Shown piece by piece: positions 26,563-35,207 of a stretch of DNA of 64,000 nucleotides. The stretch is from positions 1 through 64,000 of the forward strand of contig NZ_VCBL01000002.1 in NCBI RefSeq assembly GCF_007896435.1. The letters are read 5' to 3'. Within the stretch, counting starts at the first letter, position 1. Each line of letters begins with the position of its first letter. The position numbers were made by a program, and so were the translations under genes. The notes under the pieces are model-generated. The model was not told where the DNA came from. It saw only the letters and a list, made by a program, of their open reading frames with translations, and made no database searches. The DNA comes from Rummeliibacillus suwonensis (GTDB lineage Bacteria > Bacillota > Bacilli > Bacillales_A > Planococcaceae).

Positions 26563-26599
26563 AAAAATCTGCTCATATCATTATGATTGAGCAGATTTT
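26563..26599. terminator. Bidirectional terminator between pfeT and yfkH
   Basis: AAAATCTGCTCA pairs with TGAGCAGATTTT, with A and T at either end. It lies between convergent genes. A nearly identical stem occurs at 29001-29044. Confidence 0.75.
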
Positions 26600-26662
26600 C
26601 ACTTATTGATTGAAGTATTCTGTTCGAAAGGAACTTTCGATAATCCCTTTATATAGATCTCA

Positions 26663-27682
26663 TCAAGACTTCTTGGATGTCTCTGCTTTTTTATCTGTTT
26701 TTATTTTCATCTCTAGTAATTCTCTTCTTTGTTGCATAATAGCATTCAGCTGCCCACCTACCATCAAAATAATACCTGTCACATACAACCATAATAAAAG
26801 GATAATAATCCCACCGATACTGCCATATGTAGATGAGTAGTTTGAAAAATTGTTTATATAAAAAGAAAACCCATATGAAACAATTAACCATGCGATTGTC
26901 GAAAATAACGAACCTATTAATACACTTTTTAAATATAATTTAATATTTGGCATCATCCAATACATTAATGTCAAAACACTAAAGATCAGGATTGGTGGCA
27001 GGATGATGCGAAATTTATTCCAAATACTTAAAAAGTCCACTGCTAATCCAAATGTTGAAAATAAAAACACCCCAATTTGTTGACCAAATACAGATAAAAC
27101 TAAAGCCACTACAATTAATAGGATCAACATTAAGGTAAAAACAACAGACATAAGTCTTGCAACTACAAAAGGCCTTGTTTCATCTTTGTTATAAGAACGA
27201 TTCAATGATTTTATTAATGCATCTACACCATTCGAAGCCGACCAAATTGTACCGATCACCCCAATCGACAACAAACCACTGTTCCGTTTTTCAAGAACTT
27301 CTACGATTGTTCCCTCAATTAGAGTATATGCCTGCTTCGGCAGTAAGGCTTCCAAAAGTGTATAAATAAGATCTGGTGGAAAATTCAAATACGGCAATAA
27401 TGTCATAATAAAGATGAGCAATGGAAATAATGATAATAAAAAGAAATAAGCTAGTTGTGCACCAAATCCTGTAATATCCGCATCCTTTAACCGTTGGATA
27501 AATGCCAATATAAAACCCTTTGGTTCTGTAACATCATATTTTTGAACTAACCTATTTCTTTTTTCAATCTGCATCAATTTCATCTTATCAAACATTTCAG
27601 AGGATTTTCCATTTCTCCTAACCGCCGTTTTTGAATTTCTTGAAAGTTTGTATCTTTTTTTAGATCTTTTATGCTTCTTCAT
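26663..27682 (-). CDS. yfkH: YihY/BrkB family membrane protein (YfkH-like)
   Basis: A 339-residue polytopic protein with a very basic N-terminus of about 60 residues. Six membrane helices follow, starting with GFGAQLAYFFLLSLFPLLIFIMTLL, then GVIGTIWSASNGVDALIKSLN, SVVFTLMLILLIVVALVLSVFG and SYGFSFYINNFSNYSSTYGSIGGIIILLLWLYVTG. These motifs define the YihY/BrkB family, once misnamed ribonuclease BN. Function unknown. It is longer than B. subtilis YfkH because of the basic N-terminal extension. AAGGGGGAG precedes the ATG. It follows the YtxH-like gene by 25 bp and is probably co-transcribed with it. Confidence 0.88.
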   Translation of the reverse strand: MKKHKRSKKRYKLSRNSKTAVRRNGKSSEMFDKMKLMQIEKRNRLVQKYDVTEPKGFILAFIQRLKDADITGFGAQLAYFFLLSLFPLLIFIMTLLPYLNFPPDLIYTLLEALLPKQAYTLIEGTIVEVLEKRNSGLLSIGVIGTIWSASNGVDALIKSLNRSYNKDETRPFVVARLMSVVFTLMLILLIVVALVLSVFGQQIGVFLFSTFGLAVDFLSIWNKFRIILPPILIFSVLTLMYWMMPNIKLYLKSVLIGSLFSTIAWLIVSYGFSFYINNFSNYSSTYGSIGGIIILLLWLYVTGIILMVGGQLNAIMQQRRELLEMKIKTDKKAETSKKS

Positions 27683-27707
27683 AACGGCTCCCCCTTTAAA
27701 TGGGAAC

Positions 27708-28079
27708 TTATAAATGGATAACAGATTCTACTTGTGCTTCTTTTTCAGTTTCTTTACCTTTTTCGATTCCAGCCGTAAAGACATCTTTTGTTTCCATAAC
27801 AATATCCTTTACTTGAGGAGTAAGTTTTTGAATTTCATCTATTTTTTCTAAATAGAAATCCTTGTCTTTCATAAAAGTCTTATACATTGATTGGGCTGTG
27901 CTTGTTGTCGACTTGATCTTATCCACTATTTCTTGACGATTATATGCATAATACTGCACATCGATTACAAAATGCTTCACTTTTTTTACTGCCATTTCAC
28001 GAGTACGGCGATCCAGCATGCTCAAAGCTGCTCCGGCAACTGCTCCTAGTGCAATTCCTGTCACTAATTTGTTAGACAT
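27708..28079 (-). CDS. YtxH-like protein
   Basis: A 123-residue protein with an N-terminal glycine/alanine-rich hydrophobic helix (LVTGIALGAVAGAALSML) followed by DRRTRE and a long amphipathic helical part. This layout is that of YtxH-domain proteins, membrane-anchored coiled proteins often linked to stress. Function unknown. GGAGGAGGATAATT precedes the ATG. First gene of a two-gene unit with yfkH. Confidence 0.7.
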   Translation of the reverse strand: MSNKLVTGIALGAVAGAALSMLDRRTREMAVKKVKHFVIDVQYYAYNRQEIVDKIKSTTSTAQSMYKTFMKDKDFYLEKIDEIQKLTPQVKDIVMETKDVFTAGIEKGKETEKEAQVESVIHL

Positions 28080-28322
28080 AATTATCCTCCTCCAAACATC
28101 TATATATATTATTATACCCCACTACTTTCTAAGTAAAACAGTTTCAACATCGAATGCATCTTCTTTTCATAAACTAATCCACGCTACATATTTTCTAACT
28201 ACTTCAAAACTTAATCCAATGAATGGAGGAAGTGAAAAGAAAATAATATCTTATTGAATCAATTTCATAAATCATTTTCTTCTTAAAAAATACGAACATT
28301 TAATAATAACTAATTTTGATAA

Positions 28323-28565
28323 TTGTGGAGCGGAAGACGGCGACTCCTCGAAAATGCATGCGCATTTCCTTCGTGCGGTGTTAGTTCAGGGAGGCTTATT
28401 CAAAGTCCTACGGGAAAAGCTTGAGCTGAAAGCCCCGCAGGAACAATTTAAGGGACAAAGCCTAAGTTCGCCACGTCCTGTGGCAACGGCTTCGGGGTCA
28501 ACATCGTGTCGACCCGAGGAGATTGAAGCCAAGCCCGTGGAAAGCGCCGTCTGGAGTGGAACAAA
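28323..28565 (+). repeat. Family B repeat, copy B2 (variant)
   Basis: Bounded by GGAGCGGAAGACGGCG and CGCCGTCTGGAGTGGA, which are inverted with respect to each other. Inside are the palindromic AAATGCATGCGCATTT with TTCGTGCGGTGT, CTACGGGAAAAGCTTGAGCTGAA-like sequence, and the shared core CGCCACGTCCTGTGGCAAC followed by TCAACATCGTGT. Elements with these ends are widespread in Bacillaceae. The rest of the 656-bp gap (28080-28735) shows no gene. Confidence 0.75.
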
Positions 28566-28735
28566 AACTTCTGAATATTAATGTTCATGTTGATTAGAAA
28601 TGTTCGTATTTTTCATCTGGATTTTGCATTATGAAATTGATTCTATTAGAAAGATGCAACTCAAATTGACTTTCAGAATTCTATATGAAGTGATACTGTA
28701 TAATAAGAATGAAATAAAAAGTAGGAGGAATCCCT

Positions 28736-28957
28736 TTGAATTTAACTCAACCGTCTACAGAGAATGTAACTTTTATCATTAAAGGTATAAAAGATAAACT
28801 TCGTATGGTTAATGCCGATGCGATGAAACCTGAACATTTTAATACCGATAACTACGAAGATTTAGTATTTCTGTACAAAATGGTCATGAAACGAAATGCC
28901 TTTAGCCCAAGTGAAATGCAAGCAATTGTTGCAGAACTCGGATCATTGCGTAAATAA
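28736..28957 (+). CDS. yfkK: DUF1128 (UPF0435) family protein YfkK
   Basis: A 73-residue soluble helical protein: NVTFIIKGIKDKLRMVNADAMKPEHFNTDNYEDLVFLYKMVMKR, then SPSEMQAIVAELGSLRK. Sequence and length match YfkK/DUF1128, of unknown function. It starts with TTG 28736, 7 nt after AGGAGG. It stands downstream of repeat B2 and is convergent with motB. Confidence 0.9.
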   Translation: MNLTQPSTENVTFIIKGIKDKLRMVNADAMKPEHFNTDNYEDLVFLYKMVMKRNAFSPSEMQAIVAELGSLRK

Positions 28958-29000
28958 TACAAGACAGAACACCGTGCTCCTGTCGTTTTGCTTTCTTCGC

Positions 29001-29044
29001 AAAAAAATCTGCTCATTCTAAAAATAGATTGAGCAGATTTTTCT
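29001..29044. terminator. Bidirectional terminator between yfkK and motB
   Basis: AAAAAAATCTGCTCA pairs with TGAGCAGATTTTT, with runs on both sides. It lies between convergent genes. Confidence 0.85.
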
Positions 29045-29097
29045 ATATAAGAATACGTTCATGATTCTTGGCTAAGTTTTTAGGATAGCCTTTTCCC

Positions 29098-29910
29098 TTA
29101 TTTACTGTTAGATTGAGATTGCTTCGTTGATGTTGAATCCGTTTTAGTTGAAGAACTTGTTGATGTCCCATCTTTTTTAACTAATGGTTGAATAAGTACT
29201 TCAACACGGCGGTTCTTCGCACGACCTTTCGCTGTATCATTTGATGCAATTGGATTGTTTTCGCCATAACCCTTAGCACTGAAATAAGACGAATCTAGTT
29301 TTGGATTGGCATCCACAATCAAGGTTAAAAAGTTCACTGCACGCATGACACTAAGCTCCCAGTTAGAAGAGAATTCCGCATTATTCATCGGGACATTATC
29401 AGTATAGCCAGTAATAATCACACTTCTCTTTGGATTAAAAACTAGCAGTTTTGATAATTCCTTTGCAGTAGCTTTATATTCTTCCTTTACATCTGCTTTA
29501 CCTGGATCAAATAATACACTATCACGAATTGTAACAAGAAGACCATCATCGGTCATCTTTGTTTCAAATTGTTTTTCTAACTCATGGACAGCGATAAAAT
29601 CATCAACTTTTCCTTTGATTTTTGAAAGTGATTTCTGATCTTCCAAATATGCTGCATTTTTGTTTAATGAGTCACTTTTTGGATTCATAGGTTCCACTGG
29701 CGATGGGTTATCCATTACTCCGTTTCCTCCATCAAACACAGCATTAAATGCCGCAGACAACTGGGCAAACTTTTGGGAATCTATTGAACTAGATGCAAAC
29801 AATACGATAAATAGCGCTAACAATAATGTCAGAAGATCGGAATAAGGAAGCAACCAAGACTCCGGAATTTCACCTGGTTCTTTTTTTCGTTTTTTAGCTT
29901 TCTTTGCCAA
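29098..29910 (-). CDS. motB: Flagellar motor stator protein MotB
   Basis: A 270-residue stator subunit that anchors MotA to peptidoglycan and carries the ion-binding Asp. After a basic cytoplasmic start comes the single membrane helix WLLPYSDLLTLLLALFIVLFASSS, with the essential Asp at residue 25. An OmpA-like peptidoglycan-binding domain follows (VIITGYTDNVPM, NWELSVMRAVNFL, KGRAKNRRVEVLI) and a Ser/Thr-rich tail. The sequence around the Asp resembles proton-type MotB more than sodium-type MotS. TTG 29910 (MAKKAKKRK) is preferred over ATG 29931, which lacks a ribosome site. It overlaps motA by 17 bp. Confidence 0.92.
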   Translation of the reverse strand: MAKKAKKRKKEPGEIPESWLLPYSDLLTLLLALFIVLFASSSIDSQKFAQLSAAFNAVFDGGNGVMDNPSPVEPMNPKSDSLNKNAAYLEDQKSLSKIKGKVDDFIAVHELEKQFETKMTDDGLLVTIRDSVLFDPGKADVKEEYKATAKELSKLLVFNPKRSVIITGYTDNVPMNNAEFSSNWELSVMRAVNFLTLIVDANPKLDSSYFSAKGYGENNPIASNDTAKGRAKNRRVEVLIQPLVKKDGTSTSSSTKTDSTSTKQSQSNSK

Positions 29911-30697
29911 GGCCGCTCGCCCCGCTTTCATCCATAATTTGTTTGCGGTCTTCTTTTGTTAAATATGAAGCAAGTTTTTGCTCAATTACGCGAGGAGCCT
30001 CCCCTTCTAAAACTGAAAGAATTCCTTCAATCATCATCATTTTTTGACGTGCTTCAATATTCGATTTGCGTCGAAGCTTGTTCGCAAATGGATGCCATAA
30101 TACATAACCTGTGAAAATTCCTAATAATGTGGCAACAAAGGCAGCTGAAATCGCATGTCCAAGCGCGTCAACATCATTCATATTTTTTAACGCTGCGATT
30201 AAACCAACTACCGCACCGAGCACCCCTAATGTAGGAGCATATGTACCTGCTTGCGTAAAAATTTGTGCTCCAGCCGTATGCCTTTCTTCCATTGCTTCCA
30301 CTTCTTCAGTCAATACATCGCGAATATAGTCTGCGTTTTGACCATCTATCGCTAAAGTAAGACCATTTTTCAAGAAAGGATCGTCAATTTCAGAAACTTT
30401 ACCTTCTAAAGCCAATAATCCTTCACGACGTGCTAAATCAGCCCATTCGGAAAACAATTTAATGATTTCAACATCGCTTACTAACTTTTGCTCTGTGAAT
30501 AAAATCTTAAATAGTTTTGGAACTTTTTTTAGCTCGCTTTTAGGGAACGCAATCGTAACAGCCGCTACTGTTCCTAAAAGAATGATCAAAATAGCAGCCG
30601 GATTAAGCAAATTATCAGGAGTAACCCCTTTTAAGGTCATCCCAACAAACACTGCGATTAATCCCATTATAAGACCCACAACCGATGATAAATCCAT
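29894..30697 (-). CDS. motA: Flagellar motor stator protein MotA
   Basis: A 267-residue membrane protein with four helices: MDLSSVVGLIMGLIAVFVGM, PAAILIILLGTVAAVTIAF, APTLGVLGAVVGLIAALKNM and AISAAFVATLLGIFTGYVLWHPF. The large cytoplasmic loop between helices 2 and 3 contacts the rotor protein FliG. GGAGGT lies 5-6 nt before the ATG. A sigma-D type promoter is visible upstream. It shows the organism is likely motile; together with the HemAT-like receptor it belongs to the chemotaxis machinery. Confidence 0.95.
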   Translation of the reverse strand: MDLSSVVGLIMGLIAVFVGMTLKGVTPDNLLNPAAILIILLGTVAAVTIAFPKSELKKVPKLFKILFTEQKLVSDVEIIKLFSEWADLARREGLLALEGKVSEIDDPFLKNGLTLAIDGQNADYIRDVLTEEVEAMEERHTAGAQIFTQAGTYAPTLGVLGAVVGLIAALKNMNDVDALGHAISAAFVATLLGIFTGYVLWHPFANKLRRKSNIEARQKMMMIEGILSVLEGEAPRVIEQKLASYLTKEDRKQIMDESGASGLGKES

Positions 30698-30730
30698 TTT
30701 TGTACCTCCAAAGTCGTCATTCTTCTTATT

Positions 30731-30757
30731 ATTTCGGCTACTTTTTCTTAATATTAA
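30731..30757 (-). promoter_or_regulatory. Putative sigma-D promoter of motAB
   Basis: On the minus strand TTAA (30754-30757), 15 bp, then GCCGAAAT (30731-30738). The sigma-D (motility) consensus is TAAA-N15-GCCGATAT, so there is one mismatch in each half. Confidence 0.65.
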
Positions 30758-30827
30758 TATTCAATAGCGAACAATAGAGGATATTTGGTGAAAATAAGAA
30801 AAATAAGTAAAATTACTTAGTTTCAAA

Positions 30828-31024
30828 CACGTTGATTATCCAATTTTTCTACAAAATATAGTCTATTCGCTGATTTCCGCTACGACTTGCACGACTCATG
30901 CGGCAAACGCTGAGGGCAACAGGATGTTGGTCACAGAATCGTTGCCACAGGCCATGGCTTTCTTAGACTCTGTTCCTTAAATGGCTACGCTGCTGCGCCT
31001 CAACTGTTCGCTTTTCCCGTGGAT
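30828..31024 (+). repeat. Family B repeat, copy B3 (right end replaced)
   Basis: CGTTGATTATCCAATTTTTC and the AT-rich edge lead to GATTTCCGCTACGACTTGC, the inverted core GGATGTTGGTCACAGAATCG and GTTGCCACAGG. After TTCGCTTTTCCCGTGG the element passes into tandem repeats instead of its usual right end. Confidence 0.7.
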
Positions 31025-31119
31025 TTATTCGCTCTTTTCCTAGGATTATTTGCTCTCTCAGAAGGGTTATTTGCTCTTTTCTGAGGGGTTATTCGCTCTT
31101 TCCGAGACTTTATTCGCCA
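31005..31119 (+). repeat. About five tandem 21-22-bp repeats (TTATTCGCTCTTTTC)
   Basis: Imperfect units TTCGCTTTTCCCGTGG, TTATTCGCTCTTTTCCTAGG, TTATTTGCTCTCTCAGAAGG, TTATTTGCTCTTTTCTGAGG, TTATTCGCTCTTTCCGAGAC and a final TTATTCGCC. The first unit is the tail of the family B core, suggesting expansion from it. No gene is present in 30698-31278. Confidence 0.8.
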
Positions 31120-31278
31120 AAAATAACCATTTATTTTTTCATTAAAAGTGTTATGATAATAGTGTTCTATATTTCTCTAAAAGATTTGTAGAATTTTTAT
31201 TTTCTTCTTATCTTTAAGGTTAGAATCATGTATACTGATAGTTAATGAACAATTTATATATAGGGAGGGTTATCGATA

Positions 31279-31419
31279 ATGGCATCATTTATCGCTACAG
31301 TAGGTGGCATGTTTGGCTTACTCATAGTTGCAGGCGGTCTTTTCGTTCACTATTTAAGAGTTGGTCTTGATTCCTCTACTTCTCATATCGTAGATCCAAA
31401 ACCAAAAAACAAATTCTAA
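31279..31419 (+). CDS. 46-residue membrane protein of unknown function
   Basis: MASFIATVGGMFGLLIVAGGLFVHYLRVGL... ends in ...SSTSHIVDPKPKNKF. One hydrophobic helix of about 20 residues is followed by a short soluble tail. GGGAGGG (31263-31269) lies 9 nt before the ATG, and a strong terminator follows 4 bp after the stop, so it is a complete monocistronic unit. I do not recognise the family. Codon use is like its neighbours. It is too short for usual gene callers with a 60-residue limit. Confidence 0.7.
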   Translation: MASFIATVGGMFGLLIVAGGLFVHYLRVGLDSSTSHIVDPKPKNKF

Positions 31420-31422
31420 TAT

Positions 31423-31463
31423 AAAAAGAGCTACTTGCCAAGAAAACGCAAGTAGCTCTTTTT
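31423..31463 (+). terminator. Terminator of the 46-residue protein gene
   Basis: AAAAAGAGCTACTTGC pairs with GCAAGTAGCTCTTTTT around a short loop. Confidence 0.9.
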
Positions 31464-31678
31464 AATATTTAAATAAATTCTCCTCACATTTCTTTGACAA
31501 ATCTATAACATTTAAAATCCTTTCTACTATTGATATTCCATTATTTATATATTCCTATTAACCTTTTGCTTATTTTAGAATGTAATGATTGTTATATACC
31601 ATAAAATAACATACTTTTTAAGAAAAATATATTTTATACTAAGATAACCTAAGGCATTTTAGAGGAGGAATTATACGT

Positions 31679-32677
31679 ATGTTTTCGACAACCGCAATCG
31701 GGATCGATTTGGGCACAGCCAATACGTTAGTATATACAAAAAATAAAGGAATTATCGTCAATGAACCATCCATTGTAGCTTATGATGTTAATACAAATGA
31801 AATTATTGCTACTGGTAAAGAAGCAAAAGAAATGGTTGGTAAAACACCTTTAACCATTGAAGTAATAAATCCATTAAAAGATGGAGTCATCGCTGATTTT
31901 AATATGACAACAGCTATGATTAAAGCAATGCTGGAGAAGGCATCCAAAAAATTGGGGTCCTCACTACGCAAACCAAATGTCGTTGTTTGTACCCCATCTG
32001 GCGCTACATCTGTTGAACGACTCGCTATCCAAGATGCCGTGAAACAATGTGGGGCAAAAGAAGTATATCTAATCGATGAACCCGTTGCAGCAGCAATCGG
32101 AGCAGAATTACCTGTCAGTGATCCAATCGCAAGTGTAATCGTTGATATCGGTGGAGGTACCACAGAAGTGGGGATTATTTCTTTCGGTGGTATTGTTACC
32201 TCAAATACCATGAAACTTGGTGGCGATCATATGAATGATGAAATTATTCAATTTTCCCGTAAAAAGTTTAATGTATTGATCGGCGTACCTACTGCAGAAA
32301 AAATCAAACAAGAAATCGGTTATGCATTAATTGAACATCCATCTGAAACAATGGAAATACGAGGACGTGATATTGTAACAGGTCTGCCTAAAACAATTAC
32401 AGTTACTTCGCTGCAAATCCAAGATTGTCTAAAAGAAAGTCTATTGGCCATTTTAGAATTAATTCGAAAAACATTAGAAAGCTGTCCTCCAGAATTATCT
32501 GGTGATATCGTTGATCGTGGTATTGTACTAACTGGTGGCGGGGCCCTCTTAAAAGGCATGACAGAATGGTTCGCGAAAGAATTAGATGTTCCCGTTCATT
32601 TGGCCGCTGAACCGCTAGAATCTGTTGCTGTAGGAACCGGAAAAGCACTCGACACCATCCATTTACTAAAAAAATAA
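31679..32677 (+). CDS. mreBH: MreB-family actin-like protein (MreBH-like)
   Basis: A 332-residue bacterial actin that guides wall synthesis. The N-terminal phosphate 1 motif is [13 protein letters not shown]; the connecting and phosphate 2 regions include [10 protein letters not shown] and [17 protein letters not shown]; the adenosine motif is [29 protein letters not shown] is typical of MreB/Mbl/MreBH. It stands alone, without mreC and mreD, and the start [15 protein letters not shown] most resembles MreBH, which in B. subtilis positions the LytE hydrolase. Mbl cannot be excluded from sequence reading alone. GAGGAGG precedes the ATG. Confidence 0.85.
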   Translation: MFSTTAIGIDLGTANTLVYTKNKGIIVNEPSIVAYDVNTNEIIATGKEAKEMVGKTPLTIEVINPLKDGVIADFNMTTAMIKAMLEKASKKLGSSLRKPNVVVCTPSGATSVERLAIQDAVKQCGAKEVYLIDEPVAAAIGAELPVSDPIASVIVDIGGGTTEVGIISFGGIVTSNTMKLGGDHMNDEIIQFSRKKFNVLIGVPTAEKIKQEIGYALIEHPSETMEIRGRDIVTGLPKTITVTSLQIQDCLKESLLAILELIRKTLESCPPELSGDIVDRGIVLTGGGALLKGMTEWFAKELDVPVHLAAEPLESVAVGTGKALDTIHLLKK

Positions 32678-32745
32678 AATTTTCAGTATTTCCTTTTTCT
32701 ATTGAGTTATTTTACAATTAGAAAAGAGGAAGAGGGGGTACTGTT

Positions 32746-33309
32746 ATGTCTATTTTAAATGATATTGTTCTTTTCAATAAAACTTTTGTAGAAGAAAAAC
32801 AATACGAGCCTTACATTACAAGTAAATATCCTGATAAACATTTTGTGATTTTAACTTGTATGGATACACGTCTTGTCGAATTATTGCCTAAAGCAATGAA
32901 TCTTCGCAATGGTGATGTTAAAATGATTAAATGTGCTGGTGCAATCGTCAACCATCCATTTGGTGGCATTATGCGCAGTTTACTTGTCGCAATATATGAA
33001 TTACAAGCAGATGAAGTTTTCGTTATAGGCCATTATGACTGCGGTATGAGTGCCGTGAATCCAGAGAAAATGCTTCAAAAGATGATGGAGCGTGGTATTA
33101 AACAAGATACATTTGATTTATTGAACTATTCTGGTGTTAATTTGACTGAATGGCTTCATGGATTTAACGATGTTCAAGAAAATGTGCGTCATAGTGTTGA
33201 AATGATCAAAAACCATCCATTAGTAATAGACTCTATACCTGTCCACGGTTTAGTAATTGATCCTAAGACAGGAAAGCTAGACGTCATTATAGATGGTTCT
33301 CATAAATAA
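32746..33309 (+). CDS. ytiB: Beta-class carbonic anhydrase YtiB
   Basis: A 187-residue enzyme interconverting CO2 and bicarbonate. Zinc ligands and the catalytic dyad are in TCMDTRL (Cys38, Asp40, Arg42) and GHYDCGM (His96, Cys99). CAGAIVNHPFGGIMRSLL is also typical. Sequence and length match B. subtilis YtiB. GAGGGGG precedes the ATG. It follows the mreB paralogue by 68 bp on the same strand without an evident terminator, so co-transcription is possible. A strong terminator follows. Confidence 0.93.
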   Translation: MSILNDIVLFNKTFVEEKQYEPYITSKYPDKHFVILTCMDTRLVELLPKAMNLRNGDVKMIKCAGAIVNHPFGGIMRSLLVAIYELQADEVFVIGHYDCGMSAVNPEKMLQKMMERGIKQDTFDLLNYSGVNLTEWLHGFNDVQENVRHSVEMIKNHPLVIDSIPVHGLVIDPKTGKLDVIIDGSHK

Positions 33310-33345
33310 AAAGTGCATCCCTTTATGTGATGAAACGCCAAAAGT

Positions 33346-33387
33346 AAAATGAGTATGCTAAGATCGCCTCCTAGCATACTCATTTTT
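33346..33387. terminator. Terminator of ytiB
   Basis: AAAATGAGTATGCTA pairs with TAGCATACTCATTTTT. The remaining gap to 33663 holds only CCACTT...AAGTGG (about 33629-33653), a hairpin without a T-run. Confidence 0.85.
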
Positions 33388-33663
33388 GATTACAGGCAAA
33401 ATATGTGTGAACTCCTTTCAAAAAAGAGTGCAAAATCCAGCAACAACAAGAACATCAGCAAACAAAATGATCCTTGCTTGCAGGAAGCACGTAGCATGTT
33501 TTCCCTGAAAAAGGATTTTCTTATAAAACCTTCAGATACTCTCCTTTGATAGTTTATCGTTGAATATCAACATATTTTCCGGGAAATTTATCAACAGTTT
33601 CTACATATTATTAAAAAGTTTACGAAATCCACTTCGCCATTTCCGCCAAGTGGCCTTTCCTTT

Positions 33664-34209
33664 TCAATAATCTTCATCCATTAAGGCATATAAGTAATGG
33701 TCTTGCCATTTACCGTTAATATATAGAAGCTTACGTAATAATCCTTCTCTCAGAAAACCTGCTTTTTCCAATACACGTACAGAAGCTGCATTTTTAGGTG
33801 AAACATATGCTTCTAAACGATGGATGCATAAATCCTCGAAAGCAAATTTAGAAACGAGAGAAAGTGCTTCTGATACAATTCCCTTTCCCGTATGTGCTTC
33901 ATCCATGGAATAACCTACAAAGGCACTCGAGAATGGTAGGCGTCTAATTGAATAGACAGAGATATGACCTATAATCTCAGTAGTTCCACTCGTAAAAATC
34001 CCAAAACTATATTCTCGATTCGCATGCATTTGTCGAACAGATTCTTGAATTTTCTTTAATTGAATTTTTTCCGTGTAGTATTCAGGTGGATGTAATGGCT
34101 CATGGATTGACCAGTAATGCATATTACGGGCAACCATCTGTGTATATGGTGTTACATCCGCTATCTCTAATGTACGTAAATAACATTGTTGCCCCTCTAA
34201 AAATACCAT
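33664..34209 (-). CDS. GNAT acetyltransferase, RimJ/RimL-like
   Basis: A 181-residue acetyl-CoA-dependent N-acetyltransferase. The core is IIGHISVYSIRRLPFSSAFVGYSMDEAHTGKGIVSEAL (acetyl-CoA binding loop at HTGKGI), followed by FEDLCIHRLEAYVSPKNAASVRVLEKAGF and REGLLRKLLYINGKWQDHYLYALMDEDY. This places it in the group containing ribosomal-protein N-acetyltransferases and YjcK-like enzymes. The substrate is unknown. AAAGGATGGG lies about 9 nt before the ATG. The next gene upstream, ppk2, is on the same strand 72 bp away. Confidence 0.88.
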   Translation of the reverse strand: MVFLEGQQCYLRTLEIADVTPYTQMVARNMHYWSIHEPLHPPEYYTEKIQLKKIQESVRQMHANREYSFGIFTSGTTEIIGHISVYSIRRLPFSSAFVGYSMDEAHTGKGIVSEALSLVSKFAFEDLCIHRLEAYVSPKNAASVRVLEKAGFLREGLLRKLLYINGKWQDHYLYALMDEDY

Positions 34210-34281
34210 ACAACATTACCCATCCTTTGCGATAGTATCATGAAGTCATTCGTTTCTTCACAAGCTATGTAATCGTCAGCA

Positions 34282-35052
34282 TTACATCCCTTGAGTTGTG
34301 AACTCTGCTGGATCTACAATTTGTAATCCACGAGATTCGCACTCTTTTTTTATATGTTTAATGGTTTCTTTTAGAACTTGGATACGTGCATAATTTTTAT
34401 CGTTTCCTTCAATTAGGACCCATGGTGCATTCTTTTTATCCGTCTTTTCAAACATATCATTAGCAGCTTCAGTATATAATGGCCATTTATCGCGGTTACG
34501 CCAATCCTCTTCTGTTAGTTTCCATTTTTTATATGGATTTTGTTCACGTTCCCTAAATCTATTTAACTGTTCTTCATTCGAAACTTGTATCCAGAACTTT
34601 AACATGATGTAATGATCATCTGTTAATAATTTTTCGAATTGATTGATTTCTTCGTAAGCACGTTTCCATTCTTCTTGTGTAGCAAATCCTTCGATTCTTT
34701 CTACTAGTACCCGTCCATACCATGTGCGGTCGAAAATACCAATTTGCCCACGTGCGGGAAGGCGTTTCCAAAATCGGTAGAGATGGTTATATTTCAATTC
34801 TTCAGAAGTTGGGGCTGCAATAGGATGCACTACATATCCTCGTGGATCTAAACGCTGTGTCAATCTTTTGATTGCTCCGCCTTTTCCAGCTGCATCCATT
34901 CCTTCAAATCCAATTATTAGACCAATTTCATGTCTAAATAAGAACTGCTGAATATTGAGCATTTCAAGCTGTAGTTTTTTCAGTTCCTTTTTATAGGAAA
35001 TACTTTCATCTAGTTTTTTATCTAGATTCAAATTTTCTATGCGCTTAACCAC
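34282..35052 (-). CDS. Polyphosphate kinase 2 family protein
   Basis: A 256-residue P-loop kinase of the PPK2 family, which transfers phosphate between polyphosphate and nucleotides (AMP, ADP or GDP). Walker A is GFEGMDAAGKGGAIK (about 48-62), then the lid-side LDPRGYVVHPIAAPTSEE, and Walker B/catalytic IGIFDRTWYGRVLVER with Asp108. One PPK2 domain of normal length. Whether it makes NTPs or phosphorylates AMP cannot be told here. The start is ATG 35052. It diverges from the TspO-like gene. Confidence 0.93.
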   Translation of the reverse strand: MVKRIENLNLDKKLDESISYKKELKKLQLEMLNIQQFLFRHEIGLIIGFEGMDAAGKGGAIKRLTQRLDPRGYVVHPIAAPTSEELKYNHLYRFWKRLPARGQIGIFDRTWYGRVLVERIEGFATQEEWKRAYEEINQFEKLLTDDHYIMLKFWIQVSNEEQLNRFREREQNPYKKWKLTEEDWRNRDKWPLYTEAANDMFEKTDKKNAPWVLIEGNDKNYARIQVLKETIKHIKKECESRGLQIVDPAEFTTQGM

Positions 35053-35207
35053 TTTTATCCTCTCCTTTTTCTATTGTAACTATATTTTACTGCAAAGTTC
35101 ATTAAAATGGTATTTGTTGTTAGAGTAAAACGATTGTATACTAAGAAGTGACCGATTTATATAATGATTCTACATTTCATCAATTTTATTTGAAGGAGGA
35201 GATTTTA

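Noticed and set aside
28354-28581. Open reading frame of 75 codons starting MHAHFLRAVL
   Set aside because: The same MHAHFLRAV peptide appears at 52976 and 58401 because it is encoded by the repeated palindrome; it is a repeat artefact, not a protein family.
31005-31119. CRISPR-like short tandem repeats
   Set aside because: The 21-22-bp units are contiguous and imperfect with no unique spacers.
33349-33549. Plus-strand frame of 66 codons after ytiB
   Set aside because: It begins inside the ytiB terminator hairpin and lacks a ribosome site.
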